NCBI GenBank assembly: GCA_033557675.1
Contig: JAWQRM010000378.1
Coordinates: forward strand, 1-23,465
Source: Coptodactyla brooksi
Lineage: Eukaryota > Arthropoda > Insecta > Coleoptera > Scarabaeidae
Direction of reading: 5' to 3'
DNA length: 23,465 nt
Both the position numbers and the translations under genes were made by a program. This document shows, piece by piece, positions 7,582 to 17,559 of the stretch. The notes beneath the pieces are model-generated. The model saw nothing but the letters and a program-made list of their open reading frames with translations, was not told the origin of the DNA and did not search any database. Positions within the stretch are counted from its first letter, which is position 1, and each line of letters begins with the position of its first letter.

Positions 7582-7884
7582 CAGCGTTTCACCATCTGCG
7601 AAAGCTATCAAAGATACTTACAGAAAGCTGGTCGAATGCTCAACTTTACATGCGAATTTTTCAGAAAGGAAAACCCTTTTACACTTTTTGTACCTTCGAC
7701 CTCCCCTATCGAATGAACTACGGCCCATTCGAATTTATATTTCGCAGTTGGCGGCATCTCCTTGTTAGTGCAACCCCTCAAAGAAGTCAATAAAGGTACT
7801 TCGTCGCGAAGGTACAACAACAAAAAAAGTGGTTTATTTCATGCTATTGATCAGCAAGAATTGTTTCTTTTTTGAGTCATGTAT

Positions 7885-7925
7885 AATGATTTGACAATTT
7901 GTAATGATGTGCTAGGAGCAATCTC
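7885..7925 (+). repeat. 41-bp direct repeat flanking R1d, right
   Basis: Matches 6837-6877 with two differences (A/G and A/T near the right end). After it the sequence continues as TCTGGCAGGG, which is not R1. Confidence 0.8.
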
Positions 7926-7999
7926 TCTGGCAGGGTCAGTTCTGGATTTTTTTTATAGATTCATTGTTTATTCCTTTATAGCCAGGTGCTATAAATCAA

Positions 8000-8485
8000 A
8001 AAGGGTAATGTGGAAATAATACTCTTTTTTCCACTGATCCTCTGATCGCTATCAGTTCTTTGTACCAATCGATGCACCTGCTCCATTGTACTGTGCTTGC
8101 TTCTAAAACCAAATTGACGATCAGGTATTCATTTTTTTCCATGAATTGTCTCCATCATCCGTTTAATCAAGAGCTTTTCAAGTACCTTTGCTAGTATGGG
8201 TGGCAGACTTATTAGTCTTTCTTGACTGGTTTTAGTAGCATAGTTATCTGGGCAACTTTCCAAGGACTGGAAAAGTAGGCCAATCTCAAAACTGCATTGT
8301 ATATCTGCTGTAGTGACTTAATACCTTTAGTAGTCAGTTCTTGAAGAATTTTACCTGTTATTAAATCAAATCATGGACTCTTTCTTGGAGTTATTTCATT
8401 ACTAATAATGTTTTTGATTTCGCCGAATTGTACTTTCCTAATAGGCACACCCATTTGATATGGAGCAGATGTGAAATCATCGATT
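8000..8485 (-). pseudogene. Jockey-type non-LTR retrotransposon reverse transcriptase relic
   Basis: On the minus strand one frame reads ITPRKSP, a TGA where glycine is expected, then FDLITGKILQELTTKGIKSL and WKVAQITMLLKPVKK (about 8400-8210). After a frameshift another reads ERLISLPPILAKVLEKLLIK and, after a TGA, IPDRQFGFRSKHSTMEQVHR (about 8215-8070). This order (P-G-x-D-x-I-x-x-x-x-L, W-K-x-A-x-x-x-x-L-x-K, RPISLLP-like, Q-x-GFR-x-x-HST) is the N-terminal part of the reverse transcriptase in Jockey-like LINEs. The catalytic blocks beyond HST (A-F-L-D and F-A-D-D) are not recognisable. Endonuclease and RNase H are not seen. It is a heavily truncated, inactive relic, unrelated to the PLEs. 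Confidence 0.85.
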
Positions 8486-9263
8486 TCTTCCTGATTGATT
8501 CGTCAGAGTGATACATTGAACCCAAGTATAGGAGGGATGTGTGGATGTGGTCCATTGGAGGCCTCTGTAGGTGCCAATAGTTTTGCACAGATTGATTTTT
8601 AATTTCGAATAGGAGTTTTTTTGTAATTCTTTAGTAGCTTTATTTAGCTTCTTCTTCTTCTTATCAAGATGAAGATAAATATAAAATTATGGGTATGTTC
8701 TAGGTAAATCAGTCTATGTTTGGTCAAAATTTCATAATTTTTGCCCGGCTACTTTAGAAGAAACAGAGACGAGGCGCTCTCAAAATCGCGTGCTCTTACC
8801 GCAAGGTCTCTGAGTCCGCGGTACTAGTGGTCGCGGGCGTAACCCCGATAGACCTGCTGGTCTAACAGCGAAAATACGCAAAACATAATTACCTGTTATC
8901 GAATTCAAAAGTATCGAGGCCTGCGTTTGAAAGTTTATATTTTATTTTCGTTTAATATTGCAGAATATTAACAAGTATATTAATAAGCTATGTACTTCTT
9001 TTAAAAACTAATTTCAATATACTCTAATATAGTATTTTCATTTTAACTTTCTCTTGTACGAAAGGGCTACTACGTTATACTTTAGGACAAGTTTATTTCT
9101 GCAGTACGTTACAGGACTTACGAATGTTCCCCTCAAACATAGAGCCTAACATAAATAATCTCATATCATCCCATCAGGTTCACCCCATTTCATTGAAAGA
9201 AAAAAATAATGTGATTTTGTATTTTAAAATAAACATAATTTCAAGCTTAAATTTCCTGGTTTG

Positions 9264-9267
<4 letters not shown>
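8486..9267. other. No gene recognised; one GC-richer patch
   Basis: 8486-8590 may be a decayed extension of the LINE upstream of its reverse transcriptase, but the frame is not convincing. 8765-8880 is a short CpG-rich patch (GTCCGCGG, GTCGCGGGCG) with open frames on both strands and no motif I know. The rest is AT-rich and featureless. Confidence 0.3.

Positions 9268-9315
<48 letters not shown>
9268..9315. repeat. TA dinucleotide microsatellite
   Basis: An uninterrupted AT run of 48 bp. It supplies the repeated IY codons in a 95-codon plus-strand frame that is otherwise meaningless. Confidence 0.97.
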
Positions 9316-9318
<3 letters not shown>

Positions 9319-9800
9319 TTAGCAAAAGGGTTCAACCCAGGAGGATTTCACATACAAAAGACTATAGCCTATAACCGAATTAACTTAAAATTAAAAAAAA
9401 ATATTTCGTAAATATAAAATATTACTGGCCTATAGTATCAATTTTACTATATTCAATCACTTAGCCAATTTCAAAGATATAAAAGCACTCTTAGAGAAGA
9501 GTGGTAATTAATGAACAAGTTAATTTGTAAGAAAAGCCATTATATACATACATTTAAATTTTAAGTTTTTCCCGCATACCTTTTTGTAAAACTGGTTCGT
9601 TGTCAATGTCGAACACCCGTTATGTACTGTCATTTATCCCTCAATTTTTAAATTGTTATATATTTCTCTTGTACATTGCTTTGTATTATGATACGTTGTT
9701 CCCTATTGTTAAAATCTTCTAGAGCACTGATGATGCTCCCAGTGGGGGCGAAATGTCTGCAAAAGATATATTTTAACTAAACTATAGTTTTTAAACAAGA
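9316..9800 (+). other. Probable 3' tail of a retroelement, coding part missing
   Basis: No protein frame is visible. The stretch follows a TA microsatellite directly and ends with a hammerhead-like hairpin and an A-rich segment (AAACAAGAAAAAGAGG near 9795). The R1b tail has the same order: hammerhead-like core, then AAAAAGAAG and GGAGGTTT. This similarity of layout is why I read the stretch as a retroelement 3' end in plus orientation. The family is not determined. Confidence 0.35.
9727..9753 (+). ncRNA. Hammerhead-ribozyme-like core
   Basis: CTGATGA (9727-9733) is the canonical first box. GCTCCC-AGT-GGGGGC (9735-9749) forms a 6-bp stem II with one U-G pair, and GAAA (9750-9753) follows immediately. 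A possible short stem III is ATGTC (9753-9757) with GATAT (9765-9769), which would place A9770 as the base 5' of cleavage. A possible stem I is TTAAAA (9709-9714) with TTTTAA (9771-9776), but with a large unpaired bulge. The core is good and the outer helices are weak, so activity is doubtful. Confidence 0.4.
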
Positions 9801-10386
9801 AAAAGAGGTTTTAATCAATTCATATTTCACCTACACTTGCAAGATGGATCCATGTCAATTCAATAAATTTTAAATTCCTTTCATTGGCAGTTCACTACAA
9901 ATTTGGGCAATTTCTTACATAATTAACCACATTACTACAGAATAAGTTTAACCAGTTAGCTGAGGAGTTTGGTTTTAAAAATCTCTGTGGTACGCAAATA
10001 AAATGAAACGATGACGACTACAGATGTCAAACGAAGGACAAATGCTTATAATATATTTTACAACAAAATTAAAGCAAAAATAGCATATTAAATTAAGCAA
10101 AACATATCAATTCATCGTTTAAAAAACCGCTAATTGTTATTAAAAATTTTAAAATTGTTGCAGAATAATAGAATTTGCATACGAAAAAATAAATAAGTAA
10201 TTCAAGTCGTTTTTACAGTGTGGTATTTTTCAAAACTTATTATTGTGGTTAGACTTCAAACCTAATTAGATATATTCATGTATTCTGTTTTTTATTTCTC
10301 AGAAAATATTTGTTCACTTGTGTCATCGTTACGTAGGTATATATCATCGAGAAATCTATTCCAGAATACCAAATCATTGTAATACA
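9801..10386. other. No gene recognised
   Basis: AT-rich sequence without repeats, long frames or motifs that I can support. Confidence 0.4.
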
Positions 10387-10780
10387 GAGGTGAAACAAGC
10401 AATCATAAATGCAATAAATTGTTTTGAAGAAGAAACTACTAACGGTGGTTCTAAAATTTGCAGTGGCTGAGGTGCTGGAAAGAACTGCTAAAGCTATAGG
10501 AGTAAAAAAGTCTACCGTTAAAGGTGTGTCTGTAGAAAGGCGAAGTAAAGGACACGTGAGAGGATCTAAATTAAAAACGGGCCGAAAAAAAAATGAATGG
10601 GATAAAGTTTTGCAGGGTATGATAAGAAGAATAATGTTTAACTCTTACTTAAGAGGACTTTTTCTCTTTAAGAAGTTTGCAACGGCAAAAGATTTAAATT
10701 TAAAACCGAAATACCGGATTTTCACAATTTTCAGAGAGCACATTGCTTCGATGGCTGATGAAATTGAAATTTTCGTTTAA
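10387..10780 (+). pseudogene. Decayed helix-turn-helix transposase-like fragment
   Basis: One frame gives EVKQAIINAINCFEEE (from 10387). After a frameshift near 10460 a 118-codon frame gives AVAEVLERTAKAIGVKKSTV, then a basic stretch rich in RRSKG and TGRKK, then WDKVLQGMIRRIMFNSY. An N-terminal helix with F-x-E-E, an R-x-A-x-A-x-G-V-x-x-x-T-V helix-turn-helix, a basic linker and an F-D-x-x-x-I-R-R-x-x-x-x-x-Y block is the layout of the DNA-binding N-terminus of many insect IS630/Tc1-type transposase-like proteins. The DDE catalytic part is not visible downstream, where stops are frequent. The assignment rests on my memory of the family pattern and is moderate. The methionine at 10424 is unlikely to be the real start, because homology extends upstream. 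Confidence 0.45.
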
Positions 10781-11180
10781 AAAGCTGAACATGAAGCCTG
10801 TATTAATGAAACATCGCACAACCGTTGCTCGGTGAAAACGGATTTTTAAAAGGATGTCTAAAATGCTTTGTTGGCTAGAAAAAGAGAGCAACAGCTGATT
10901 GTGGTCGCGAAATGAGTGACAACATTTTGAACAATCGTTTCGATATTCCCTAACTGCAGTACCCGCAAAGTCCGTAGGGGAAGGTGTTGTACCTTGAACC
11001 GCTTGTTACATTTTATTTTCTACGTTGCTCTGTTGTTGTAAATGTGGAATTTTAATTACGTTCAACTGTATTTCAAACCTATTTGTACATCATGGAATAT
11101 AGATTCTCTTTATAATTACATAACGACAACCTTAAAAAATAAATAAAATTTTTTACATAATGGTCCATGGTGCAGTATGC
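10781..11180. other. No gene recognised
   Basis: AT-rich apart from GTCCGTAGGGGAAGGTGTTG near 10970. A TTGTACCTTGAAC at about 10989 resembles the inverted match at 11181 and could be a further end copy, but only about nine bases agree. Confidence 0.3.
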
Positions 11181-11193
11181 TCGTGTACCTTGG
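11181..11193 (+). repeat. Candidate terminal inverted repeat, left
   Basis: TCGTGTACCTTGG is the exact complement of 13095-13107, and the two bracket the Tigger-like transposase relic. A similar but inexact GTCTTGTACCTTCGG follows at 11201. No TA target duplication is evident, so the true outer ends may lie a few bases away. Confidence 0.55.
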
Positions 11194-11344
11194 AACAAAC
11201 GTCTTGTACCTTCGGCCAAATATTAAACAAAAGGTAATCACAAGTAATAAACAGATTAAAGGTATGTTTTTCACTTTTTATTCCAATAATACATTTCATT
11301 TATGATATTAATGTTCCTACAATAAATCTCAGATGTTCAAAAAT

Positions 11345-13037
11345 TAAAAAGTAAATTATTATTTAAATATGTTTTACAAAAATCGCCCAAATAATGCTTC
11401 CATTCACTTCCCTGTATTCCTGCACACAAGAAATTTGTCCACCGACCACAAAATGTGCATTTACACCATTCTTCACACCTTCGATCACTCACTTGTGAGA
11501 AAGAACAGTATACGCATGCTTCTTCGTTGCCACTATCCTCATTGTCACAGTTTTCAATGCTCTCACAGCTTTCTTAGACATTTCTTTTTAATTTTCGCTC
11601 TTTAATCGCATTTTTTTCTGGTGTGTCTGTGGTAATCACAGTTTTTCCTAGTTTTCTACCTTGCTTTCTCTTTTTACGAGCTTCGTCTTTAGGGTAGGGT
11701 TGCACATCTTCACGAGTGACCAATGTTCTTAACGTTGTATCTTTATTGTCTGGTGTTACAAACAATCCAGAGGCTAAAGCATTAGAAGGTTCAGGGGTTG
11801 AACAAAAGAAGGCTTATGAGTTGAAGAAGTAAAGGGTTCAGGGATTGAAAAAGTAGAAGGCCCGGGGGCTGTTGAAGGATCAGGAACTGAAGCATTTAAA
11901 AGCCTGTCAGTCATGTAGAAACAGAGGTAGTTGTTGTCAGTAAAAACTGCTTCATTAAAAGGAAATATTCTTGACTGACGGAAGTCAAACGAAACATTAT
12001 TCGAAGTAAATGCCTCTGCAACACTTAAAGCCTCTGCCACACTGTATATGCCAAAGGTTTTCCTTTTGTTGTTGAGAAGCCATATTTCAACAGCTTGGTT
12101 ATAATATGTCTTCAAGGGACCATAAACAGACAGGTCTAAAGGCTGCAGTTTATGCGTAGTATGAGGGTATCATAATACCTGCACTAGAAGCCTTATCAAG
12201 AGCCTGTGGAGAGAGGTGTGTTTCATGGTTATCTAAGGTTAACAAAACCCGATCTTCCTTTGAACTTTTTGCAAAACTGAGAAATGGTCCAAAAGCTTTA
12301 CGAATGATTCCTTATTGGACCAACCTAACCAAACAACATTCCGGCTTTAAAATGAACCCGCGTAAAAATCAACATGGGGAGCAACGAAGCACCAATCGCA
12401 TTAACCGCGCAAACTACTGCAACCAGAGACCTTTTCTCGGCTGAACAACACTGCCTATCTGTTTCACCCCTTTCGGGGCATCTATTTCAGACTGTCCTTG
12501 AACTGTGCTCAAACCTGCTTCATCCAGATTCCAAATAGCCCAACAATTAGTGCTGTTGATTGTCATTCGACTTAAGCTTGTAGTTCCCGGCTTGCGAATT
12601 GACAGTTCTCCTGCATGCCTCTTTAAAAATCCTCTCATCCATTCCTCACCTGCGATTTCGTTCTCATTCCATATATCAGGAACTTTCTTTTTATTAGCTT
12701 TCGCAAATTTAAAAGCTAAAGCACGTACATCCTTTTTGGCCGACCCGTAGTGCATTTTAGCAACATTCGTAATGTACGAGACAAGACTTAGCTCCTCTTC
12801 ATTAGAAAATACTTGCTTAACTGCATAATTGGGTGAATACTGGTACTCAACATTTGCTGCATTTTTAAACATCCGTAAATGCCTTGTTAGTGTTGATCTA
12901 CTTATACTAAATGATTTTGCTGCTTCTCTGTAAGTCAGTCTTTTTTCTGGATCCTTTGTACTCACAGCGTCAAGTGCTCTTTTTGCGGATTCTTCATTTA
13001 CTAGTTTTCGCCTTTTTCCTTCTTTGCTTCTAGGCAT
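11345..13037 (-). pseudogene. pogo/Tigger-like transposase, decayed
   Basis: From M at 13037 (207-codon frame): a psq/CENP-B-type helix-turn-helix (YREAAKSFSISRSTLTRHLR), a CENP-B DNA-binding domain (VFSNEEELSLVSYITNVAKM ... EEWMRGFLKRH ... LSIRKP), then the first catalytic Asp in IWNLDEAGLSTVQ. About 25 residues are deleted just before IWNLDE. A frameshift near 12420 leads to VVCAVNAIGASLLPMLIFTR, another near 12310 leads to LLTLDNHETHLSP with the second Asp (about 12245), and another near 12165 leads to THKLQPLDLSVYGPLK with the third Asp. The 113-codon frame at 12115-11774 gives the C-terminal YYNQAVEIWLL and FRQSRIFPFN. 11765-11574 adds the basic KRKQGRKLGK and TDTPEK motifs. 11560-11345 encodes a cysteine-rich tail (CVYC ... 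CEEWCKCTFCGRW ... LCAGI) like the zinc-binding tails of many Tigger-type proteins. It is inactive, but all domains are traceable. Confidence 0.92.
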
Positions 13038-13094
13038 TTTTTAATGCAGACTGAATATCTAAAATAAAAGTAAAAAATACTTTTATACACTGAC

Positions 13095-13107
13095 CCAAGG
13101 TACACGA
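13095..13107 (-). repeat. Candidate terminal inverted repeat, right
   Basis: CCAAGGTACACGA is the exact complement of 11181-11193. It lies 58 bp upstream of the transposase start, an ordinary spacing for a pogo-type element. A related CCTCAAGGTCAA follows at about 13118. Confidence 0.55.
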
Positions 13108-13659
13108 CGGTAGTTGGCCTCAAGGTCAAAACTGCTTAACCAATGAGTAAAACAAAATAACCATCTTACTACCGAAAAGTAGGCTATCTACGTATTCTAC
13201 ACCGAAAAATCCTTGAAAATGCACTGAAGAGGTAGTCACACACAAATGCAATGGAAAAACTTTACTTTGATAACTAAAAACAATTTTTTATTACTATTTC
13301 CTCAAAAGACAGCATACACTGGTTTCGCTCAAAAGGACAACTGAATACATCATAATGACGATGAGGGATCGTTGAAACGCCGCTAGATGACAGTACATTT
13401 CTTGATACTTGAAATGGCGTAAGGCCCACCCATGGTCTTGGTACAACAGTCTCCCCTAATTGTAATTGATCAACCGTCATATCACACGATGCTAGGCCCT
13501 GATTACAGAAAGCTCACTTCATCTTGGAGAAAAACTGATATAGTCGATTACTGAAACGAAGCGTGTCGCTTTCAGAGGAATAGGGGTACTTAACTTTCAG
13601 TGAGTGTTTTTTTTAATTCAAACGGTTTTCTTACCCTTTTTTGTTCTTCTTCGAGTAGC
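13108..13659. other. No gene recognised
   Basis: Mixed composition. A 68-codon minus-strand frame (13274-13480) has no motif and no codon pattern that would support it. Confidence 0.35.
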
Positions 13660-14487
13660 TCTGTTATCCGTTTGTAGTGTATTAAATCGTTTCATCTAGG
13701 GAAATTGTTCCGTTCAGTGTGCACTTCGGTTGGTGATAGTACTTCCCCTTTTCCAGCTGTATCAGCAGGTTACCCTTCTGGGAAGTTCTCTTTTCTACGA
13801 CAGACACGGTAGAGTGCTTTTGATTGGGACTGTCGTCGTATTCCAGATAGAGAAGACTGTGGAAGTTGGAGAATTGTCGAAAATCTTGGAAGACGTTTCG
13901 AATCACGTTCACGGATTATCCACTTCGTTCCTTCGAGTTGGAAGCGTTTCGTCGTTTGAGTATTTTAGTTTTTGGGTCCATTGGAGATTGTAACGATGTC
14001 CTCTCGACCGTGCGTCGGATTTATCTATCTGTATCGCCGATTGCGTCGGACCATTTAACTTCTGAAGAAGGGAAATTATCTTTCTTTCTAAAGGAATGCA
14101 GGTGTATTATTTTTTTAAGTAACGTATTATGTGTTTTTCCTTAGGTTCTTTTTTTGCGGCCCTTTTGCGATATTATGTTGCGACATCCTTTTTTGCACAC
14201 TCTTACGTTGTGTTTAACGCCATTTTGGACGCGTGGGTGTAGCCGTGATTCTTTGTCCTCCCATCGTTGCCCCATCGAGCAACATCACACGTGGACAGAC
14301 GATCGTCATCGTCGTGTCGAACGAGTTTTCCACTACTGGGGACAGAATTTTGATCCTCGTGCTGCATATGAGCGTTGAACTCACGAACGTCAGCGCGTGG
14401 ACAGAGTTAATCGTCGAATATTTTGAACACATTCTGAATGTAATCATTTATTTTTACCTCTTACCTGTTTATTATGATCACAGTTAA
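13660..14487. other. Unassigned block with few stops on both strands
   Basis: This GC-richer block holds several overlapping open frames of 74-92 codons: plus 13730-13993, 13866-14144, 14154-14378 and 14233-14487; minus 13682-13912 and 14214-14447. None shows a domain I recognise. It could be a diverged transposon interior, an old exon cluster or simply CpG-rich DNA poor in stops. The overlap of frames on both strands favours the last. Confidence 0.3.
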
Positions 14488-15498
14488 CTTCATGTTTGCT
14501 TTTCTAAAATATTTCGATTATTGAGAACGAACATAACTTCACTTAGTATTTGTACCATTTTTATACCTCAATTTTAGTACTTTGTCGTTACTGTAGTAGA
14601 TAAAAAGTTGATTACCCTGTTTGGTAGAGTCAGATTGCTCACTTACTCGTTATTACGAGGATTATTGAGGTGATTTGCATGCAAAACAACTTATATTTTG
14701 CTATATTTACGTTTTTGACGTCTAATTTTTGTTTGACGTTACCTTAAAGGAATCAATTTTCGATCCTACTACGTTCAAAATAGGGCCGACATCTATTGGT
14801 GTAACGGTGAAACTTATATCTGCGAGTGGCTTTAAAGAAAGATTTCTTTTATTAATTTTGTTAACTATTGTTCTTGATTATTGTAAATATTTTGTTCACT
14901 TTGATTCGTAATATATGTTGTCTTGGTTTGCTTTAAAGGAGGTATTTTCTTTAACAATCGTAATCATAACGTGGCGCTCAGCCTTCATCCATTAATCTAG
15001 GACCTACCCCTTCTCCACTGAGCGGGTCCGGAACCTAGATTTACCCTGTGTAATCCAGAGTTTGTCGTCTTCCAAGGGAGGAGGCCTTGTGATTGTATCA
15101 GTGTTTTGGTAGAGGTTGGGGTGTTCCGACATTTCCGCCGTAGTGCGTACCCCGCACCACACTCACACCTTGTACCCCGCAGAGACAGGAAATCTGCCCG
15201 GAATTTAAAGTCTTCAATTAGCTTCCACAATTCATATAACAAGTTCTGTGCGATTTTAACACTGACAAGAATTACAAATATAAAATTGCTCCTACGTCCT
15301 AGGTAAAGCAGGCTACGTCCAACTAGTCCAAGTATAGTAATATTTGAGTGGTTGCTTTACAAGAAAAAAAATGTGCTGTCATCACGAGTGGCACGTAAAC
15401 TGCGCATAAAAAATGAATTTTCCGTTTCCATGATATTAAGAAATAAACGCTCAATGTAACGAGGTATTCTTCAATTTTTTCGGTGAAGTAGTTTCGAA
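14488..15498. other. No gene recognised; GC-rich patch at 14990-15200
   Basis: 14488-14980 is AT-rich and featureless. 14990-15200 is GC-richer and contains GTACCCCGCA twice (15147 and 15173) around a CAC-rich stretch. The minus frame 14997-15242 across it has no recognisable domain. Confidence 0.3.
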
Positions 15499-15522
15499 AA
15501 CGTAAGCTTTAAGGCTTACGTT
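15499..15522. repeat. Short perfect hairpin
   Basis: AACGTAAGC (15499-15507) and GCTTACGTT (15514-15522) are perfect complements across a 6-nt loop. There is no T-run after it and no neighbouring gene, so no role can be assigned. Confidence 0.6.
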
Positions 15523-16778
15523 CTCAAGGGCTCAATTATTGTGAATCCGATAAAAGTATTGTGAGTCCTTACGAATTTCATTTTTCAATCCAAGTCTAAT
15601 TTTAAAGTTGTGCCAACAGACCGCACAACTTCGAAGTACTAAGATTTTGATCACAATCAAAAAAATTCTTTCAAAATTTTTCCAGGAATATATTGTTTCC
15701 AAGACAAGCTTCCTGAAAGACAATATTTTATCGCTGCTGATGATGTTAACTTGGTTAGCCTAACGTGCGCTGTACATGCATTTTTCAGTTTTGGTGTGGT
15801 AGTGATAATTGTTTTAACTCTGTAGTGTTACTGTCAAGTTGTTGTTGCTACACTGTTATTCTCACATAGTAATTTTTGAGTAACAAACCCTGAAAGTCGC
15901 AAGTAGATCTGATTATCTGATTAGCTTATCAAAAAAAATCCCATGAAGGTTATTTCTTTTCCATTGCTTTATGAATAATCGGAATTTAAATGGTTTTCTG
16001 TCCAGGTCTCGTTATTAGGCTTAGGAGAATAAATTACTTAGGTATATTTTCTTAATAATTCGTTTTTGTTGCAAAAAATGGATAATCGACGCTGTCCAAA
16101 AAGCTCCAACACTACCATAAAGGGATGAAGTAGTGCTGTTCATATAGCAAACAGTTGGTTAAAATGAATTCCGACTTTTTATCAATTAGCTTCCCACAGC
16201 CATATGGGAGTGAGGGGACATAGTTCCAAATTGTATGTGCTGCAATTGCATTTTTGGTTGTGGGTCACAATTTCTCTACCTTCTTGGTCAAATGAAACAA
16301 TTGTCACCGCTCTGCTAGACTATAAAGCTCTATGAAAGTAGAAAATACCTTCTCAACGAACGTTCTGTTAATCAAGCTAACATTGTCAGTATCGGTGTAA
16401 GACTAAATAATTGCTACGATGGTATTTACTCTAAAAGGCGAAGCTTAATTGCTTCTTAATTGCTTCGATACAAACAATTAGGCGACAATAAAGCATTTCC
16501 TTGCCTTACCACCACCCTTGCTTACACGAATCCTTTCCGTACACCGAAACACAAAAACTACTCTTGTATTTGGTCTGATATGTATATCTGAATGGAATTG
16601 GAAATTAACTAAATGATGAACTAGAAACTACAAGCTAGTTAAATACAGTAAAGGAAATTGGTAGGGATATATTTATAAGGGTAGTATATACCATATCTGC
16701 TATTGACTGCCGTAGAAGACAAACATACGGCGTTGGTACAGTTATTCGATGTAATGCCCAAATAATCCGCGGACAACC

Positions 16779-16780
<2 letters not shown>
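15523..16780. other. No gene recognised
   Basis: AT-rich sequence with only chance frames. A small tandem repeat of CTTAATTGCTT lies at about 16444-16464. Just before the TA microsatellite, the minus strand reads ACCGGTTGTCCGCGGATTAT, which resembles the ends of several arthropod repeats that start with a GGGTGTCC-like box next to a TA run, but the match is too short to name. Confidence 0.35.

Positions 16781-16814
<34 letters not shown>
16781..16814. repeat. TA dinucleotide microsatellite
   Basis: A 34-bp uninterrupted TA run. It lies in a minus-strand frame (16635-16883) that has no other coding sign. Confidence 0.97.
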
Positions 16815-16817
<3 letters not shown>

Positions 16818-17559
16818 TACACTATATACCGTATAGGAAAATCTTCCTTGTCTCATAGCAGATTCACATAACACTCCCACCACGAGCCCATGACCCCCTT
16901 CTACCTCGCGAGATCGCTTGATCTATGGCGCGAGTACTTAGTAAGATTTCTGATGTCATGGGATTATGTACTCATGTCTGGTTGAAATCGTCTTACGTGC
17001 ACTTATTTTTTAACTACTATCAATAAACGTCCATTCATCTCTTTTCGAACGTTTAAGTTCTACGGACAAACTAAAACTTCATTCTTACGCAAATAAAAGG
17101 TCACATTAAAATAAAATAATTCTAATATTTAAAAATAAAACCAAATGAAAGATTTCTCATAATTTAAAGATGCCTCCTATTTCGCCAAACAATACCCTAA
17201 CCTGTCGTAGGAATTCCTTCTCACTCTGGAGAGTATTTCTGGAGAAATGGTTTGATGAGTTTAAATAATTTTTATTATGAGCTCATTCAAATATCAAGTG
17301 GCATAGGCGACAAAATGTCGCATAAACTACCGTTTCGAACACATTGACACTATGTAATATTGTTCGATGCGATGTAACTAGACGATTTTCGAAAGCAACT
17401 GCGAATAAATTTACAACTTCTACCAAAGAATTGCCGCTCACATACCACCTGATAATTTGAACCCGAGATGGTTCAAAAAATTTAAATCAAGAACATCTTT
17501 TCGTTATAAATTCACATCGAAAATTATATCAAAAAATTAATTATGGATTTATAAACATC
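16815..17559. other. No gene recognised
   Basis: AT-rich DNA, dense in stops in all frames, with no repeat or structural signal that I can support. Confidence 0.4.

Larger units (their letters stand above)
6994..7764. mobile_element. Foldback (long inverted repeat) element nested in R1d
   Basis: Two arms of about 345 bp (6994-7340 and 7425-7764), roughly 85-90% identical by eye, face each other across an 84-bp loop. The loop is AT-rich with TTTGATAT repeats and a short TG run. The outer ends are CAAGGAGAT and its complement ATCTCCTTG, apart from an inner transition. The trinucleotide TTA sits on both sides (6991-6993 and 7765-7767), consistent with a 3-bp target duplication. Comparison with R1b shows the DNA is absent from that copy. 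No transposase frame is present, so it would be non-autonomous. PIF/Harbinger-type enzymes make 3-bp TTA/TAA duplications, but the CAAGGAG end does not identify a superfamily. Copy d also has about 44 bp (7768-7811) after the element that R1b lacks. Confidence 0.72.
6878..7884 (+). mobile_element. Repeat family R1, copy d, split by a foldback insertion
   Basis: 6878-6993 matches R1b from inside the hairpin module to the CAGTCTTA block. 7812-7884 continues R1b from GTACAAC to GAGTCATGTAT. Without the inserted DNA the R1 part is only about 190 bp. It begins within the module, so the outer GTGAC strand is cut off, and it ends before the hammerhead-like tail. The 41-bp direct repeats on both sides suggest that this truncated unit was itself integrated here. 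Long and variable target duplications are known for PLEs and for some other retroelements. Confidence 0.6.

Noticed and set aside
9124..9411. A 95-codon plus-strand gene
   Set aside because: A third of it is IY repeats from the TA microsatellite and the rest has no motif.
12505..12750. Plus-strand 81-codon frame
   Set aside because: It is the shadow of the Tigger transposase frame on the opposite strand.
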